Numbered from the stretch's first letter, positions 17,487 through 26,579 are shown. The stretch: DNA of 64,000 bases from Fulvivirgaceae bacterium JP3-4 (GCA_029309925.1 JARKND010000005.1:372001-436000), one strand, 5' to 3'. A program made the numbers and translations. Notes: generated by a model not told the origin, from the letters alone.

Positions 17487-18367
17487 TGGTGGCGCGCGAT
17501 GTAAATTAGGCTTGAGTAATTTTTGTTTGTTGCGGTGAGATTCGATCGGACTCCGCTGATCAGCCCTTTTGTGAAGGTCATGATCGATTGTTTGCCTGCA
17601 AGATATTTTTCACTCAGCATACTTACATAGAGTGCATCGAGTTTCATCGGGATCGTCTCAATGAGTTCCAGTTGGTGCCTCGAGAGTAGTTGGGTCATTG
17701 TCTTTTGTTCGAAGTGCCAAAGGTGACGTGGAACATCATAACCCGCCCAGGTCGTGCCATATTTTTTGGCATCTTCGCTTTGATGATTTGGGACGGCAAT
17801 AATTATTGTTCCGTTTTGTTTCAATCTGTTCTTAAGTTGGTCAAGGAGATCATTCAGATTGCTTACGTGTTCCAGGACGTGCCACAGCGTGATAATGTTG
17901 AACTCACTTTTTGTGCCAGAAATGTCTTCATGAATTTTTATTCCGGTGATTTGCTCAGCGGTGGTTCGAGCAATGGGTGATGGTTCAACTCCGGCAATAT
18001 TGAAACCATTTTGTTTCATCTTTTTGAGAAAGAACCCCGTGCCACAGCCATAATCGAGAAGTGATGGTGATTGTGCGTCACTAAATTTCTTTACCAGAGT
18101 TAACTTCCAGCGGGTAGCCAATTCTCTACTTAACCCGTAGAGTTTATCGAAGAGTGAAGTGGCTTTTGCAGCGTGCGAGATATATTCACTTGACAGATAG
18201 TATGCTCCTAGGTGTGAGTCTTCTGGACGTGGGGATGTCAAAAGGAAGTCGCACTTTTTGCATTTCACTAATTGAAATGTTTCATGTGAAACCGTGTAGT
18301 CTTTGACCTTTCCAAAATTGTCGAATGTTGCATTTGAACAGACTGGGCACTCGCGGACTGAATACAT
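17483..18367 (-). CDS. Class I SAM-dependent methyltransferase with zinc-ribbon N-terminus
   Basis: 294 residues. The N-terminus has two CxxC knuckles (ECPVCSN and VKCKKCDF) that can bind zinc, then a Rossmann methyltransferase domain with SLLDYGCGTGFFLKKM (motif I), AGVEPSP and FNIITLWHVLEHV, then VPRHLWHF. This architecture is common in methyltransferases acting on sugars or lipid-linked intermediates, but the substrate is not evident. It starts within the mnmG stop (TAATG, 1-base overlap) and ends 4 bases inside the lipoprotein gene, so it belongs to the DUF4175-to-lipoprotein operon. Confidence 0.9.
   Translation of the reverse strand: MYSVRECPVCSNATFDNFGKVKDYTVSHETFQLVKCKKCDFLLTSPRPEDSHLGAYYLSSEYISHAAKATSLFDKLYGLSRELATRWKLTLVKKFSDAQSPSLLDYGCGTGFFLKKMKQNGFNIAGVEPSPIARTTAEQITGIKIHEDISGTKSEFNIITLWHVLEHVSNLNDLLDQLKNRLKQNGTIIIAVPNHQSEDAKKYGTTWAGYDVPRHLWHFEQKTMTQLLSRHQLELIETIPMKLDALYVSMLSEKYLAGKQSIMTFTKGLISGVRSNLTATNKNYSSLIYIARHQ
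18278..18293. other. Degenerate parS-like site
   Basis: TGTTTCATGTGAAACC matches the ParB-binding consensus TGTTNCACGTGAAACA at 14 of 16 positions, the important central C being T. It is inside the methyltransferase gene, about 2 kb from the two stronger sites upstream of mnmG. Confidence 0.35.
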
Positions 18368-20229
18368 TACTTTCCTAGGTAGATTGTTAAAACAGAAATG
18401 TCAGATGGGGAAACCCCGCTGATGCGCGATGCTTGTCCGATTGTTTCTGGTTTAATCCGTTTAAGTTTCTCACGCGCTTCTGACGATAGCGCTTTAACGC
18501 GATCGTAATCAAAGTCAGATTTGATCTTAAAGTTCTCGAGGCTTCCTATTTTTTCTGCAAGCTTCTGTTCGCGGTCAATATAGGTTTCGTACTTGATATG
18601 GATTTCAGCCTGCTCAGTCACCTCTGCAGAGTATTTTTCTAACAGTGTCTTGAGAGCGGGGTCGATTGCCTTGAGTTCGTTAACTCCTATGTGGGGTCTT
18701 CGCAGTAAATTGATTGCTGGGATTTTCTCAGAGATAGTCGATGAATTCAAGCTCGCCAGTCCATTATTGATGACCTCTGGCTCTACACGAATCTTGTTGA
18801 GTTCTTTAATCAGGGCTGCGATGTCAGCTTTCTTGTCGAGAAGCTTTTTCATTCGATCGTCCGTAGCAAGGCCGAGCTTGTGGCCATATTCTGTTAGTCT
18901 CAGGTCTGCGTTATCCTGTCTTAGCAGAATTCGGTATTCAGCTCGTGAAGTGAACATGCGGTAAGGCTCCTGGGTGCCCTTGTTTACCAAGTCGTCAATC
19001 AGTACTCCAATATATGCTTCTGATCTTTTTAGAATGAACGGGTCTTTGTCATGAACTTTATTGTGAGCATTGATTCCCGCCATCAGTCCCTGGCATGCCG
19101 CTTCTTCATACCCTGTTGTTCCGTTAATCTGACCTGCGAAGAAGAGGTTCTCCACAAGATGAGTTTCCAGGTTCATCTTCAGCTGCGTTGGTGGAAAGAA
19201 GTCGTACTCTATTGCATAGCCAGGCCGGAACATCTTGGCCTTTTCGAAGCCCGGGATCTTGCATAGCGCATTGTATTGGACATCTTCAGGTAGGGAGGTT
19301 GAGAATCCATTGACGTAAATCTCGATAGTGTTCCAGCCTTCCGGTTCTACAAAGATTTGGTGGCGCTCGCGTTCAGCGAACCTGTTGATCTTATCTTCTA
19401 TTGAGGGGCAGTACCTGGGGCCAAGGCCCTTTATTCTTCCCTGAAACATTGGTGACTTATCGAATCCCTTCTGCAGTTCAGAATGGACTGAATCATTTGT
19501 ATAGGTAATCCAGCAGCTAACCTGCTTTTTTAACGGTTCCGTATCTGAGTATGAGAATTTGGATGGATTTTCGTCCCCTTTCTGTTCTTCCATCTTTGTG
19601 TAGTCGAGGCTTCGGCCGTCAACACGCGGTGGTGTCCCTGTCTTCATGCGCCCAGATTCGAATCCAAGTGAGACGAGCTGTTCAGTTAGTCCTGTAGCGG
19701 CTTTTTCAGCGGTCCTTCCTCCGCCAAAGTTTTTGTCACCAATGTGAATTTTGCCGTTTAGAAATGTCCCATTGGTGAGGACCACGGCCTTTGCTCTTAT
19801 TTCGATACCGAGACTGGTCTTTATTCCAACAGCTCTCCCATCATTGACAATGATTTCACGGGCCATTTCCTGCCAGAAATCTACGTTAGGGGATTGCTCA
19901 AGCGCTAATCGCCATTCTTCTGAGAACCTCATTCGGTCGTTCTGCGTCCTTGGGCTCCACATCGCAGGGCCCTTCGACATATTGAGCATCCGGAACTGGA
20001 TCATGGACTTATCGGACACAATCCCTGACATCCCTCCCAGCGCATCGATTTCCCGCACGATTTGGCCTTTCGCGACACCCCCCATTGCTGGATTGCATGA
20101 CATCTGAGCGATTGTGTTCATATTCATGGTCACTAACAGCACCTTCGAGCCCATAGCACCCGCAGAAAAAGCGGCTTCACAGCCTGCATGGCCCGCACCA
20201 ACTACTATTACATCGTATTCGTTGAACAT
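18367..20229 (-). CDS. mnmG: tRNA uridine-5-carboxymethylaminomethyl modification enzyme MnmG (GidA)
   Basis: 620 residues from the ATG at 20229. MnmG with MnmE installs the carboxymethylaminomethyl group on the wobble uridine of several tRNAs, using FAD and methylene-THF. Visible are the FAD dinucleotide fold ([16 protein letters not shown]), [11 protein letters not shown], the RTQNDRM segment, [17 protein letters not shown] with its conserved cysteine, and the helical C-terminal domain ending [20 protein letters not shown] longer reading up to 20340 is rejected because it would translate through the parS and DnaA-like sites and has no MnmG character. The gene follows ybeY by 130 bases. Confidence 0.97.
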   Translation of the reverse strand: MFNEYDVIVVGAGHAGCEAAFSAGAMGSKVLLVTMNMNTIAQMSCNPAMGGVAKGQIVREIDALGGMSGIVSDKSMIQFRMLNMSKGPAMWSPRTQNDRMRFSEEWRLALEQSPNVDFWQEMAREIIVNDGRAVGIKTSLGIEIRAKAVVLTNGTFLNGKIHIGDKNFGGGRTAEKAATGLTEQLVSLGFESGRMKTGTPPRVDGRSLDYTKMEEQKGDENPSKFSYSDTEPLKKQVSCWITYTNDSVHSELQKGFDKSPMFQGRIKGLGPRYCPSIEDKINRFAERERHQIFVEPEGWNTIEIYVNGFSTSLPEDVQYNALCKIPGFEKAKMFRPGYAIEYDFFPPTQLKMNLETHLVENLFFAGQINGTTGYEEAACQGLMAGINAHNKVHDKDPFILKRSEAYIGVLIDDLVNKGTQEPYRMFTSRAEYRILLRQDNADLRLTEYGHKLGLATDDRMKKLLDKKADIAALIKELNKIRVEPEVINNGLASLNSSTISEKIPAINLLRRPHIGVNELKAIDPALKTLLEKYSAEVTEQAEIHIKYETYIDREQKLAEKIGSLENFKIKSDFDYDRVKALSSEAREKLKRIKPETIGQASRISGVSPSDISVLTIYLGK

Positions 20230-20257
20230 TATATCGGAATTCAGCTTGCTAGAAAAA

Positions 20258-20273
20258 AGTTTCACGTGGAACG
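20258..20273. other. parS-like site 1 (ParB binding)
   Basis: The core GTTTCACGTGGAAC at 20259-20272 reads GTTCCACGTGAAAC on the other strand, agreeing with the parS core GTTNCACGTGAAAC at every position; only the outermost bases differ. It lies 29 bases upstream of the mnmG start. Confidence 0.75.
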
Positions 20274-20279
20274 CGAAAG

Positions 20280-20309
20280 TTGCCCACAAATTTTGTCCAC
20301 ATATCCACA
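20280..20309. other. Cluster of DnaA-box-like 9-mers between two parS sites
   Basis: TTGTCCACA (20293-20301) and ATATCCACA (20301-20309) each differ by one base from TTATCCACA; TTGCCCACA (20280-20288) differs by two. They are packed in 30 bases in the same orientation between the two parS-like sites. They may be a second DnaA-binding cluster of a bipartite origin or a DnaA-controlled promoter for mnmG. Confidence 0.45.
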
Positions 20310-20311
20310 CG

Positions 20312-20327
20312 GGTTTCACGTGGAACA
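20312..20327. other. parS-like site 2 (ParB binding)
   Basis: GGTTTCACGTGGAACA, on the other strand TGTTCCACGTGAAACC, matches TGTTNCACGTGAAACA at 15 of 16 positions. It is 54 bases from site 1 in the same orientation, in the ybeY-mnmG gap. Confidence 0.8.
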
Positions 20328-20359
20328 AACAGGCCTTCAATCAGCGGTCCTTTAGTGAT

Positions 20360-20782
20360 TCACTTATACAAAGATAGGTAGACATCCTCTTTTTTGCGCA
20401 TTTCCTTTTTTTGCACTGGAGACTTGTCCTTATACCCCATCAGGTGTAAGACACCGTGTATAAGCACTCGCCTAAGTTCGATTTCAAAAGATGTGTTATA
20501 AAGAGCCGCGTTCTCTTTTACACGGTCAACACTTATGTAAATGTCGCCCTCTACATCGCCCGTCTGTTCACTGTTGTCAAACGTAATGATATCGGTCAGA
20601 TCATCGTGATTCAGGTACTGAAGATTAATTGCGTGGAGTTCCTCATCAGAGCAGAAGATGAAGTTTAACTCAGTCAGTGAATGCTTTTCTTTCTTGATGG
20701 CAGACTTAATCCAGCTGGAAGTCTTACGCGGAAAAGGGACTTTAAACGGAAGCGATTGAGAGAAGAAGTTAATGGACGCCAT
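20360..20782 (-). CDS. ybeY: rRNA maturation RNase YbeY
   Basis: 140 residues, slightly short as usual for Bacteroidota. YbeY is a zinc endoribonuclease acting in 16S rRNA 3' maturation and ribosome quality control. The zinc motif RRVLIHGVLHLMGYKDKS is present; the third ligand position, a histidine in E. coli, is aspartate here, a common variant of this phylum. The preceding LNHDDLTDIITFD and EGDIYISVDRVKENA motifs are also standard. The start overlaps the stop of the HATPase gene by one base (TGATG). The 130-base gap to mnmG holds two parS-like sites. Confidence 0.95.
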   Translation of the reverse strand: MASINFFSQSLPFKVPFPRKTSSWIKSAIKKEKHSLTELNFIFCSDEELHAINLQYLNHDDLTDIITFDNSEQTGDVEGDIYISVDRVKENAALYNTSFEIELRRVLIHGVLHLMGYKDKSPVQKKEMRKKEDVYLSLYK

Positions 20783-21186
20783 CAGGCATTCATATAAAAG
20801 CTTAATTCTACAGTCCGGCCATTGTCTCTGAATGATACTTCATCTGAAAGATGCTTCATGAGGAAGATGCCGCGACCGCCAGGCTTTTCAAGATTTTCCG
20901 GGGATGTGGGATCAGGCAGATTATCATAGTTGAATCCATCCCCCTCATCCTTCACAACAAACTTGATCACGCTTTCATCCAGCGCAAGGCTCAGGTGAAC
21001 GTTCTTAGTCTTATTGTTATTGTTTCCGTGTTTGATTGCGTTGTTGACGGCCTCAGTCACGGCAATCATGATGTTGCCATAGATGTCATCATCCAGATGA
21101 AATCTCTCCTTTGCGTTGTCAATGAATGATTCAATCATTCGGATGTTCTCAACCATTGACGGTACCTGGATACTGATCGTGTTCAT
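20782..21186 (-). CDS. HATPase-domain protein, RsbW-like serine kinase / anti-sigma type
   Basis: 134 residues, a single GHKL ATPase domain. The N box is AVTEAVNNAIKHGN, the G1 box VKDEGDGFNYDNLPD, the G2 box PGGRGIFLMKHL. Stand-alone domains of this size resemble RsbW/SpoIIAB, which bind a sigma factor and phosphorylate an STAS antagonist. No STAS protein or sigma gene is adjacent, so the partner is unknown. It lies 14 bases after the DUF4175 gene and is coupled to ybeY. Confidence 0.9.
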   Translation of the reverse strand: MNTISIQVPSMVENIRMIESFIDNAKERFHLDDDIYGNIMIAVTEAVNNAIKHGNNNNKTKNVHLSLALDESVIKFVVKDEGDGFNYDNLPDPTSPENLEKPGGRGIFLMKHLSDEVSFRDNGRTVELSFYMNA

Positions 21187-21200
21187 GAATGCCCCTGATA

Positions 21201-24200
21201 TTATTCCTCTGTTCCCATTCGCTTGAAATACTCATTCACTTCTTTCCTGTAATACGGATAAAGCTTTGGCGGAATGGTTTTCAGCAATTCTACTTCTTTT
21301 TCCTTTAGTCGCAAATATTCTTCAAATGCCTTAGGGATTTCTTTTTCGTAATCCTTCGCAGTTTCTCCTTTCCGCTCCTCATCCATATCCTGCTCCCGCA
21401 TTGACTTCTCCGTTTCAAGAAGTCGCGTCAGAATTTCTTTCTGGCGTCTGATCATCTGCTCTGTTATCTGCTTATTCACGAGATCCATTTCAGTTTGTTC
21501 CATTTTTGATGGAAGATCTCCGCCCGGCATCTTGCCTTCGTCCTTCATCTTTTCCTGCATTTCCTGAAGCGCACGTCTGATCCGCTCCTGCTCGGCAGCC
21601 ATTTCCGCTAGTTCTTCAGAAAGTTGACGTCCGGTCTTTCCGCTGTTCTTCAGTTCCTGAATTTTTTGATTCAGTTGCTGCTGCATCTCACCTAAACTCT
21701 TTTGACCCTTTTGGGGCTTACCCTTTTTCATCGAAGGTTTCGCATTTGCCATCATCTGCATCATCATATCGAAATGATCATCAAGCATCAACGCAAGATT
21801 GTTAATGGAGGTCATCGTCATCTGCATCTCGCCTGAAGCCTGCGGCCTCCTGCGTTCACGATTCGCTTCGATTGCCTTCTCCATATGATTGTTGAGCTCG
21901 CCAATTTCTTTAGTAATAAATGAACCCATCATTGGATCTTTCTTTCCGAGAGCTAACAAGCTGTCTTCCAACACCTTAGCATCGTCTTTAAGTTTTAACT
22001 GGTTCTGGGCCAGCGTGTTAAACCGGGGATCACTCTGCTGTAGTTCATTGAACTCCTTCATCAAACCTTCCTGGTCGAAAGACAATTTCACAAGCCCATG
22101 AAGAATCTGGCGTAACGACTCAAGGTTCTGCTCATCCATCTCCATCATCATGGAGTTTTGCATTCCCTCCATCGACTCCTGCATCTGCTGCATTTTCTGA
22201 ATCGCTTTCTTTTGAGGTGCCTTTGATTTTGACGGCTGATTTTGCTGAAGTTGTTCCTTGCTGTTCTGCTGCTCCTGCTGAACATCGTTCGTCTCCTGAT
22301 CATCGGGCAACTCTTCACCTTTGTCTAATTCTTCACTCAGTTTTTCAAGTTCTTTCAGTTGCTCTTTTGTCTGCTGGAAATCTTCCTGAAGTTTTTGTTG
22401 CTCTTCGGCTAACTTTTCATTTTCTGATTTCTTTGCATCCTTTTCACCTGACTGCTGCTGATCATTTTTCGCTCCGTCCTTCTGATCGCCTTCATTCTTT
22501 TGGCCGTCCTTCGACTCGCTATCTTTTTGCTCTCCCTCCTTATTCTGGTCTGAAGACTTTTGTTCATCTGCCTTTTCCCCGTCTTTATCTTTTCCGGATT
22601 TGTTGTCTTTCTTATCAGATTTCGAATCCTTCGATTCTTTGTTGTTCTTATTTTCTTTCGAATCTTTTTCCAACTGCTCCGTCTTGCTCAACAACTCCTT
22701 TTGTTCCTCAACCTGCTTCTTCAGATCCTTGATGGTCTGATCAAGTTTGAAATCGTACTGAAGTTGTTTGAAAAGTTCGAGCGTGCGCTCAAGCTCCTTC
22801 TCCAGGTTGTTCGTGTTTTGGTTCATTTTGTCGAGCAGCTTCTGAATCTGTGACACGTCCTGGTTTTCCTGCAGAAGTTTCTGCAATTCTTCAAAAAGTT
22901 TCTTGGTCTCCTCATCAAGGAGCTCATCCATCAGTTTCTTCAGTTGTTCTGCCTTTTCCTTTATCCTCTCATCCTGCTCTGTAAATGCATCCTTTTTGTC
23001 TTCCAGCATCTTGTTTTGCTCCTGGAGCTGCTGGACCATCTGGTCTAGACCGGTTTTCTGCTGGATAATATCTTCCAGCATTTTCTTATCCTGCCAGTCG
23101 AGGGTTTGTTTGCCTTTCAGCTTTTGGTTTGCCTGCTCGATCTGATCCTGAAGCTTGGTGGCTTTCTCGGTGCTCTTGTTGATCTGCTGTTGCGTCTGTG
23201 ATTGTGATTTTGAAATCTGCGTGACTAGTTCATCGTGACTGGGTACGAGGAAATCATAAGAAGCTGAACGGGTAGATTTTCGTCCGTTCACACCATCGTT
23301 ATCCCACACCTGAAGATAATATTCAAGGTGATCGCCAGGCTGGAGATCAAGTGAATCAACAGACCAGTTGTGGAAGAAGCTTTGCTGAAGTTGGTTTCTT
23401 GATACAGGTATCCTCACAGACCGTGTTAATTTCTCCTGCTGATTTTCATCCGTGATCTTAAAATTCAATGACAATTGCGTGATGCCATAGTCGTCACCAA
23501 TCATCCCGCCAAGGATGACGCGCTCGTAGAGAATTGAATCCTTGTAGTTGTTAACAACAATGGAAGGAAACTGATCTTTGATCACATCGATCCGGTACGA
23601 GATCTGCTCCTTGTTTTTACTCTTATCATTTTCGAGTACCACTTCGTATTGATCCGGATTCTTAAAGTTTCTGTCAAAGCTGAATTGGTTGCCAGACTGT
23701 TGAAAGTCATTTGAGTTTGGTTGTGAGTTGAACCTGATGGAAGCTTTTTCAGTATGCAGCGCATTCATACGCCATTTGACAGTTGTTCCCTCCGGAATTT
23801 CAAGATTTCCGGCATTGACAATTTTTTCGTTCCTCCGCTGGATGTAACGAGGGAAATCAAGTTCCACGTTAAACTGCGTCAGTTCAGGGCGATTGCTCAG
23901 CTCGATGGAAAAGGCATCAGAAAAGAATCCCGCAGCTTCGACCTGGAACTCCATGGGCGTTTGAATGCGTTCGATCACATGCCTGAAGTTTCCATCCCCA
24001 AGATTTTCAAGTTTGAACCGCTGATTCTTCGAGACGATGTATGCGTTGGGCGGAACCGCACTTCCTTCAAGCCGCACTTTCAGAACGAAGTCTTCATTGT
24101 AAAAAGCATTTAGCGACTTATTCTCAATCACGAATTTGAATGGAGCTTCCGGAGTGTACTCTCTCGTGAAGTTTACAATGCGCTCGGTGCTTTTGAAAAG

Positions 24201-24719
24201 TATGTTCTGGTTGATCAATAAAATGCCGAGGATGACCGCTACGGGAATCGCCAGGTACTTCAAATATTTTTTATTCTCACGGAGGTCGATGATGGACTCG
24301 AACGAGATAGGTTCAAACTCGCGCGACTTCTGCTGAACGCTCGCGTATGTCAGCGCAGAATTGTTCTCGTTGGCGGCAAGCTGAATCAGGTTGACGAGCC
24401 GATCCTTAACCGTAGGTATTGCGTTGCCAATGAGACGTGCGGTCTGTTGTTCATCAAGCCCGCGCTTCGCCAGCCACCACTTGAACGGCTGGTTCAGAAA
24501 ACGAAATGAACAATATCCCGCGACAGCGAAAAAACTAACGAAGATGAGCAGGCGGGCCCACTGGCCAAGCCACAGGTTGTGCTCAACCACAGAGGCCAGC
24601 ACGAAATAGCCGATAAGAATGGAAAGTGTAAGTAGTGTGCCTCGGATAAAAAGATTGAGGTAATACTTTTTTTGAAAAGATCTGATCTTCTCGTGAATGT
24701 GTCCTGCTCCTTCGCTCAT
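21201..24719 (-). CDS. DUF4175 family membrane-anchored coiled-coil protein
   Basis: 1172 residues. Two N-terminal transmembrane helices (about 27-47 and 56-73) and a third near 150-172 precede beta-rich domains (about 180-490), then long charged helices. Residues 500-1100 are extremely rich in K, E, Q and D, with a low-complexity part around 670-770 (SKDSKSDKKDNKSGKDKDGE-like) and many coiled-coil heptads. The C-terminus is AFEEYLRLKEKEVELLKTI. DUF4175 proteins are usual in Bacteroidota and Alphaproteobacteria; a function in cell envelope or surface organisation is assumed but not shown. It is the first gene of the run leading to ybeY and mnmG. Confidence 0.92.
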   Translation of the reverse strand: MSEGAGHIHEKIRSFQKKYYLNLFIRGTLLTLSILIGYFVLASVVEHNLWLGQWARLLIFVSFFAVAGYCSFRFLNQPFKWWLAKRGLDEQQTARLIGNAIPTVKDRLVNLIQLAANENNSALTYASVQQKSREFEPISFESIIDLRENKKYLKYLAIPVAVILGILLINQNILFKSTERIVNFTREYTPEAPFKFVIENKSLNAFYNEDFVLKVRLEGSAVPPNAYIVSKNQRFKLENLGDGNFRHVIERIQTPMEFQVEAAGFFSDAFSIELSNRPELTQFNVELDFPRYIQRRNEKIVNAGNLEIPEGTTVKWRMNALHTEKASIRFNSQPNSNDFQQSGNQFSFDRNFKNPDQYEVVLENDKSKNKEQISYRIDVIKDQFPSIVVNNYKDSILYERVILGGMIGDDYGITQLSLNFKITDENQQEKLTRSVRIPVSRNQLQQSFFHNWSVDSLDLQPGDHLEYYLQVWDNDGVNGRKSTRSASYDFLVPSHDELVTQISKSQSQTQQQINKSTEKATKLQDQIEQANQKLKGKQTLDWQDKKMLEDIIQQKTGLDQMVQQLQEQNKMLEDKKDAFTEQDERIKEKAEQLKKLMDELLDEETKKLFEELQKLLQENQDVSQIQKLLDKMNQNTNNLEKELERTLELFKQLQYDFKLDQTIKDLKKQVEEQKELLSKTEQLEKDSKENKNNKESKDSKSDKKDNKSGKDKDGEKADEQKSSDQNKEGEQKDSESKDGQKNEGDQKDGAKNDQQQSGEKDAKKSENEKLAEEQQKLQEDFQQTKEQLKELEKLSEELDKGEELPDDQETNDVQQEQQNSKEQLQQNQPSKSKAPQKKAIQKMQQMQESMEGMQNSMMMEMDEQNLESLRQILHGLVKLSFDQEGLMKEFNELQQSDPRFNTLAQNQLKLKDDAKVLEDSLLALGKKDPMMGSFITKEIGELNNHMEKAIEANRERRRPQASGEMQMTMTSINNLALMLDDHFDMMMQMMANAKPSMKKGKPQKGQKSLGEMQQQLNQKIQELKNSGKTGRQLSEELAEMAAEQERIRRALQEMQEKMKDEGKMPGGDLPSKMEQTEMDLVNKQITEQMIRRQKEILTRLLETEKSMREQDMDEERKGETAKDYEKEIPKAFEEYLRLKEKEVELLKTIPPKLYPYYRKEVNEYFKRMGTEE

Positions 24720-24826
24720 CGTCCAAACGGTTTAGTTAGAAAACGCTGTAATGCCCCTCAAAGTTGAGTGGACATCTAAGTTAAGTTCAATCTATAGCGA
24801 AAGCAAAACCCATAATGGAGGATCGG

Positions 24827-25216
24827 TCAGGAATTGGATGGATTTTCCGCCTCGGGCGTGTAGGTCCATTCGTACTCTTTCTCGAAGTATTCCATCACAT
24901 GCATTTTCAATAATTTCTCTTGCTCAAGCAGGTCAAAATGGGGGAGCTTTTTTACAAGTTTCCAGTGTGGCCAGCCGTCTTTGTCAAGCCCATCAAGTTC
25001 ATAGTAGCCAGACAGGCTTAAAACCTTGCAAATCCCGATATGCATGAGGTCCTGCTTTTCCTCCTTTGAAAAGTTCTGATTTCCCCGTCCCAGCTCTTGT
25101 ACGCCAATAAGAAACAAGACCCCATTCAGGTCTTTTGGCTTTTTCCCGATAAGATCTGTCAGATCCAAGAGAAGGCCATTCCATTTTCGTTCGAGGGAAA
25201 GGTCTCTTTTAAACAT
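24827..25216 (-). CDS. Conserved hypothetical protein
   Basis: 129 residues from the ATG at 25214-25216. It starts MFKRDLSLERKWNGLLLDLTD and has GVLFLIGVQELGRG, EEKQDLMHIGICKVLSLSGYY and GWPHWKLVKKLPHF. It has no signal peptide or transmembrane segment, so it is cytosolic. Proteins of this type are present in many Cytophagales without a known role. The start overlaps the carboxymuconolactone decarboxylase-like gene by 8 bases, so the two are coupled. The reading can be extended upstream to 25267 but then lies in the other gene. Confidence 0.78.
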   Translation of the reverse strand: MFKRDLSLERKWNGLLLDLTDLIGKKPKDLNGVLFLIGVQELGRGNQNFSKEEKQDLMHIGICKVLSLSGYYELDGLDKDGWPHWKLVKKLPHFDLLEQEKLLKMHVMEYFEKEYEWTYTPEAENPSNS

Positions 25217-25550
25217 TTTGAAGTTCCTCCCAGAATTCAAACGCCCTGCGCAGGTGAGGGATAACAATCGTGCCGCCTATGAGCGTTGCCACACCCATGG
25301 CTTCATGGACTTCGTTGGTCGTAAAACCAACTTCTTTACATTTTCCCAAATGGTATTTTACGCAATCATCACATCGTAAAACCAGCGAACACGTGAGTCC
25401 GATCAGCTCCTTTGATTTCACGTCCAGGTGTCCTTCCGCGTACGCGTTGGTGTCGAGGTTGAAAATTCGCTTGATGATGAGGCTATCGGAATCCATAATC
25501 CGCTCATTCATCTTGCTTCGATATGTGTTGAAGTCTTCTACAAGTCCCAT
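25209..25550 (-). CDS. Carboxymuconolactone decarboxylase family protein (AhpD-like)
   Basis: 113 residues from the ATG at 25550. The hallmark is LRCDDCVKYHLGKCKEVGFT, where the CxxC and the histidine three residues after it match the AhpD-like redox site; the rest (EVHEAMGVATLIGGTIVIPHLRRA) is the six-helix CMD fold. Such proteins reduce peroxiredoxins or act on unknown substrates. A reading up to 25658 has no family similarity. It is followed at once by the conserved hypothetical gene with an 8-base overlap. Confidence 0.9.
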   Translation of the reverse strand: MGLVEDFNTYRSKMNERIMDSDSLIIKRIFNLDTNAYAEGHLDVKSKELIGLTCSLVLRCDDCVKYHLGKCKEVGFTTNEVHEAMGVATLIGGTIVIPHLRRAFEFWEELQNV

Positions 25551-25883
25551 AATAATTATAAACCCTCTGTTGGTTGAAAAAGTTTGAGGCAAATATAGGT
25601 GGTTCATGCGGATGCCCGTTGGATGAAAATGATCAATGATCAAATTACCAAATTTCAAAAACGTGGAACGGTTTGGCTTTGGCGCAGCGGACCGACTTCA
25701 GGCACATTATCCTGAGGCGAACTATGGAGTAGGTATTCTCATCGCCCAGCAAAACTCCGAATCGCAACGACCACGTGAAACGTTCTGTCAAGTCCAATCC
25801 ATGTTCTCGGCCAGCAGAAAGCCGGCCAGAATAAGATTGTCTTCGAATCGAATCCTTACATTTCCATTCGGAAATACTCGCCA
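25551..25883. other. Intergenic interval between divergent genes
   Basis: About 330 bases between the CMD-family gene and comF. Two open frames of 79-83 codons on opposite strands cover the same bases, and neither shows a motif. It contains CCACGTGAAACG near 25770, half of a parS site, which alone is not convincing. Confidence 0.45.
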
Positions 25884-26579
25884 ATGAAATTCACGGAAAT
25901 CCTTGAGGACTTTGTTTTCCTGTTCTATCCGAATTACTGCCGGGGGTGCTCGGAGAGCCTTGTAAAAGGTGAAAAAATCATTTGCACGCGCTGCATGCTC
26001 GACCTTCCGAAATCAAATTATCACCTCGAGAGAGACAATCCCTTCTATCTGAAATTCAGCGGACGGATACCTGTAAAATTCGTGATGACCTTGTTCAAGT
26101 TTGTAAAGCAGGGTAAAGTGCAGCACTTGTTGCATGCGCTCAAGTATAAGAATCAGCCGGAGATCGGTGTTCAGCTTGGAAGGGTTTATGGCGCGGACCT
26201 CGTCAATGAAAAATATAAAGACCAATTCGATGTTATTGTTCCTGTTCCACTCCATGAAAGTAAAAAGCGTAAAAGAGGATACAATCAAAGCGAAGAATTC
26301 GGAAAGGGGTTGAGTGAAGTGCTGGAAATCCCGTGCACAGAAAAATTTCTCAAACGCACCAGGGCGACCAGCACACAGACGAAAAAATCAAAGCTTAACC
26401 GATGGGAGAATGTGAGCGAAGTTTTTGAAGTTGAACAGAAAGAGGAGTTGAAAGGTAAGCGGATTTTGCTGGTAGATGATGTAGTGACCACAGGTGCCAC
26501 GCTCGAAGCTTGCGGGCAGAAGTTGCTGGAGGCTGGTTGTGGTGATGTTAGCATTGCATGTATCGCGGCAACGCAGTAG
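25884..26579 (+). CDS. comF: ComF family phosphoribosyltransferase-like protein
   Basis: 231 residues. An N-terminal zinc site is formed by two CxxC pairs, Cys19/Cys22 (YCRGCS) and Cys34/Cys37 (ICTRCM). The rest is a type I phosphoribosyltransferase fold with FDVIVPVPLHESKKRKRGYNQ and the PRPP loop RILLVDDVVTTGATLEAC. ComF takes part in uptake of transforming DNA, probably as a helper of the inner-membrane channel and its helicase; its enzymatic substrate is unknown. It is a single gene here, convergent with gldJ. Confidence 0.93.
   Translation: MKFTEILEDFVFLFYPNYCRGCSESLVKGEKIICTRCMLDLPKSNYHLERDNPFYLKFSGRIPVKFVMTLFKFVKQGKVQHLLHALKYKNQPEIGVQLGRVYGADLVNEKYKDQFDVIVPVPLHESKKRKRGYNQSEEFGKGLSEVLEIPCTEKFLKRTRATSTQTKKSKLNRWENVSEVFEVEQKEELKGKRILLVDDVVTTGATLEACGQKLLEAGCGDVSIACIAATQ

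Noticed and set aside
20230-20340. N-terminal extension of mnmG by 37 codons
   Set aside because: It has no similarity to MnmG, and the DNA is a cluster of parS and DnaA-like sites. The ATG at 20229 gives the standard start.
25551-25658. N-terminal extension of the CMD-family protein
   Set aside because: The 36 extra residues have no family similarity; the ATG at 25550 gives normal length.
25765-25785. parS half site CCACGTGAAACG
   Set aside because: Only the right half agrees with the consensus.
25636-25887. 83-codon plus-strand frame overlapping a 79-codon minus-strand frame
   Set aside because: Mutually exclusive frames, neither with a motif; overlap with the comF start.
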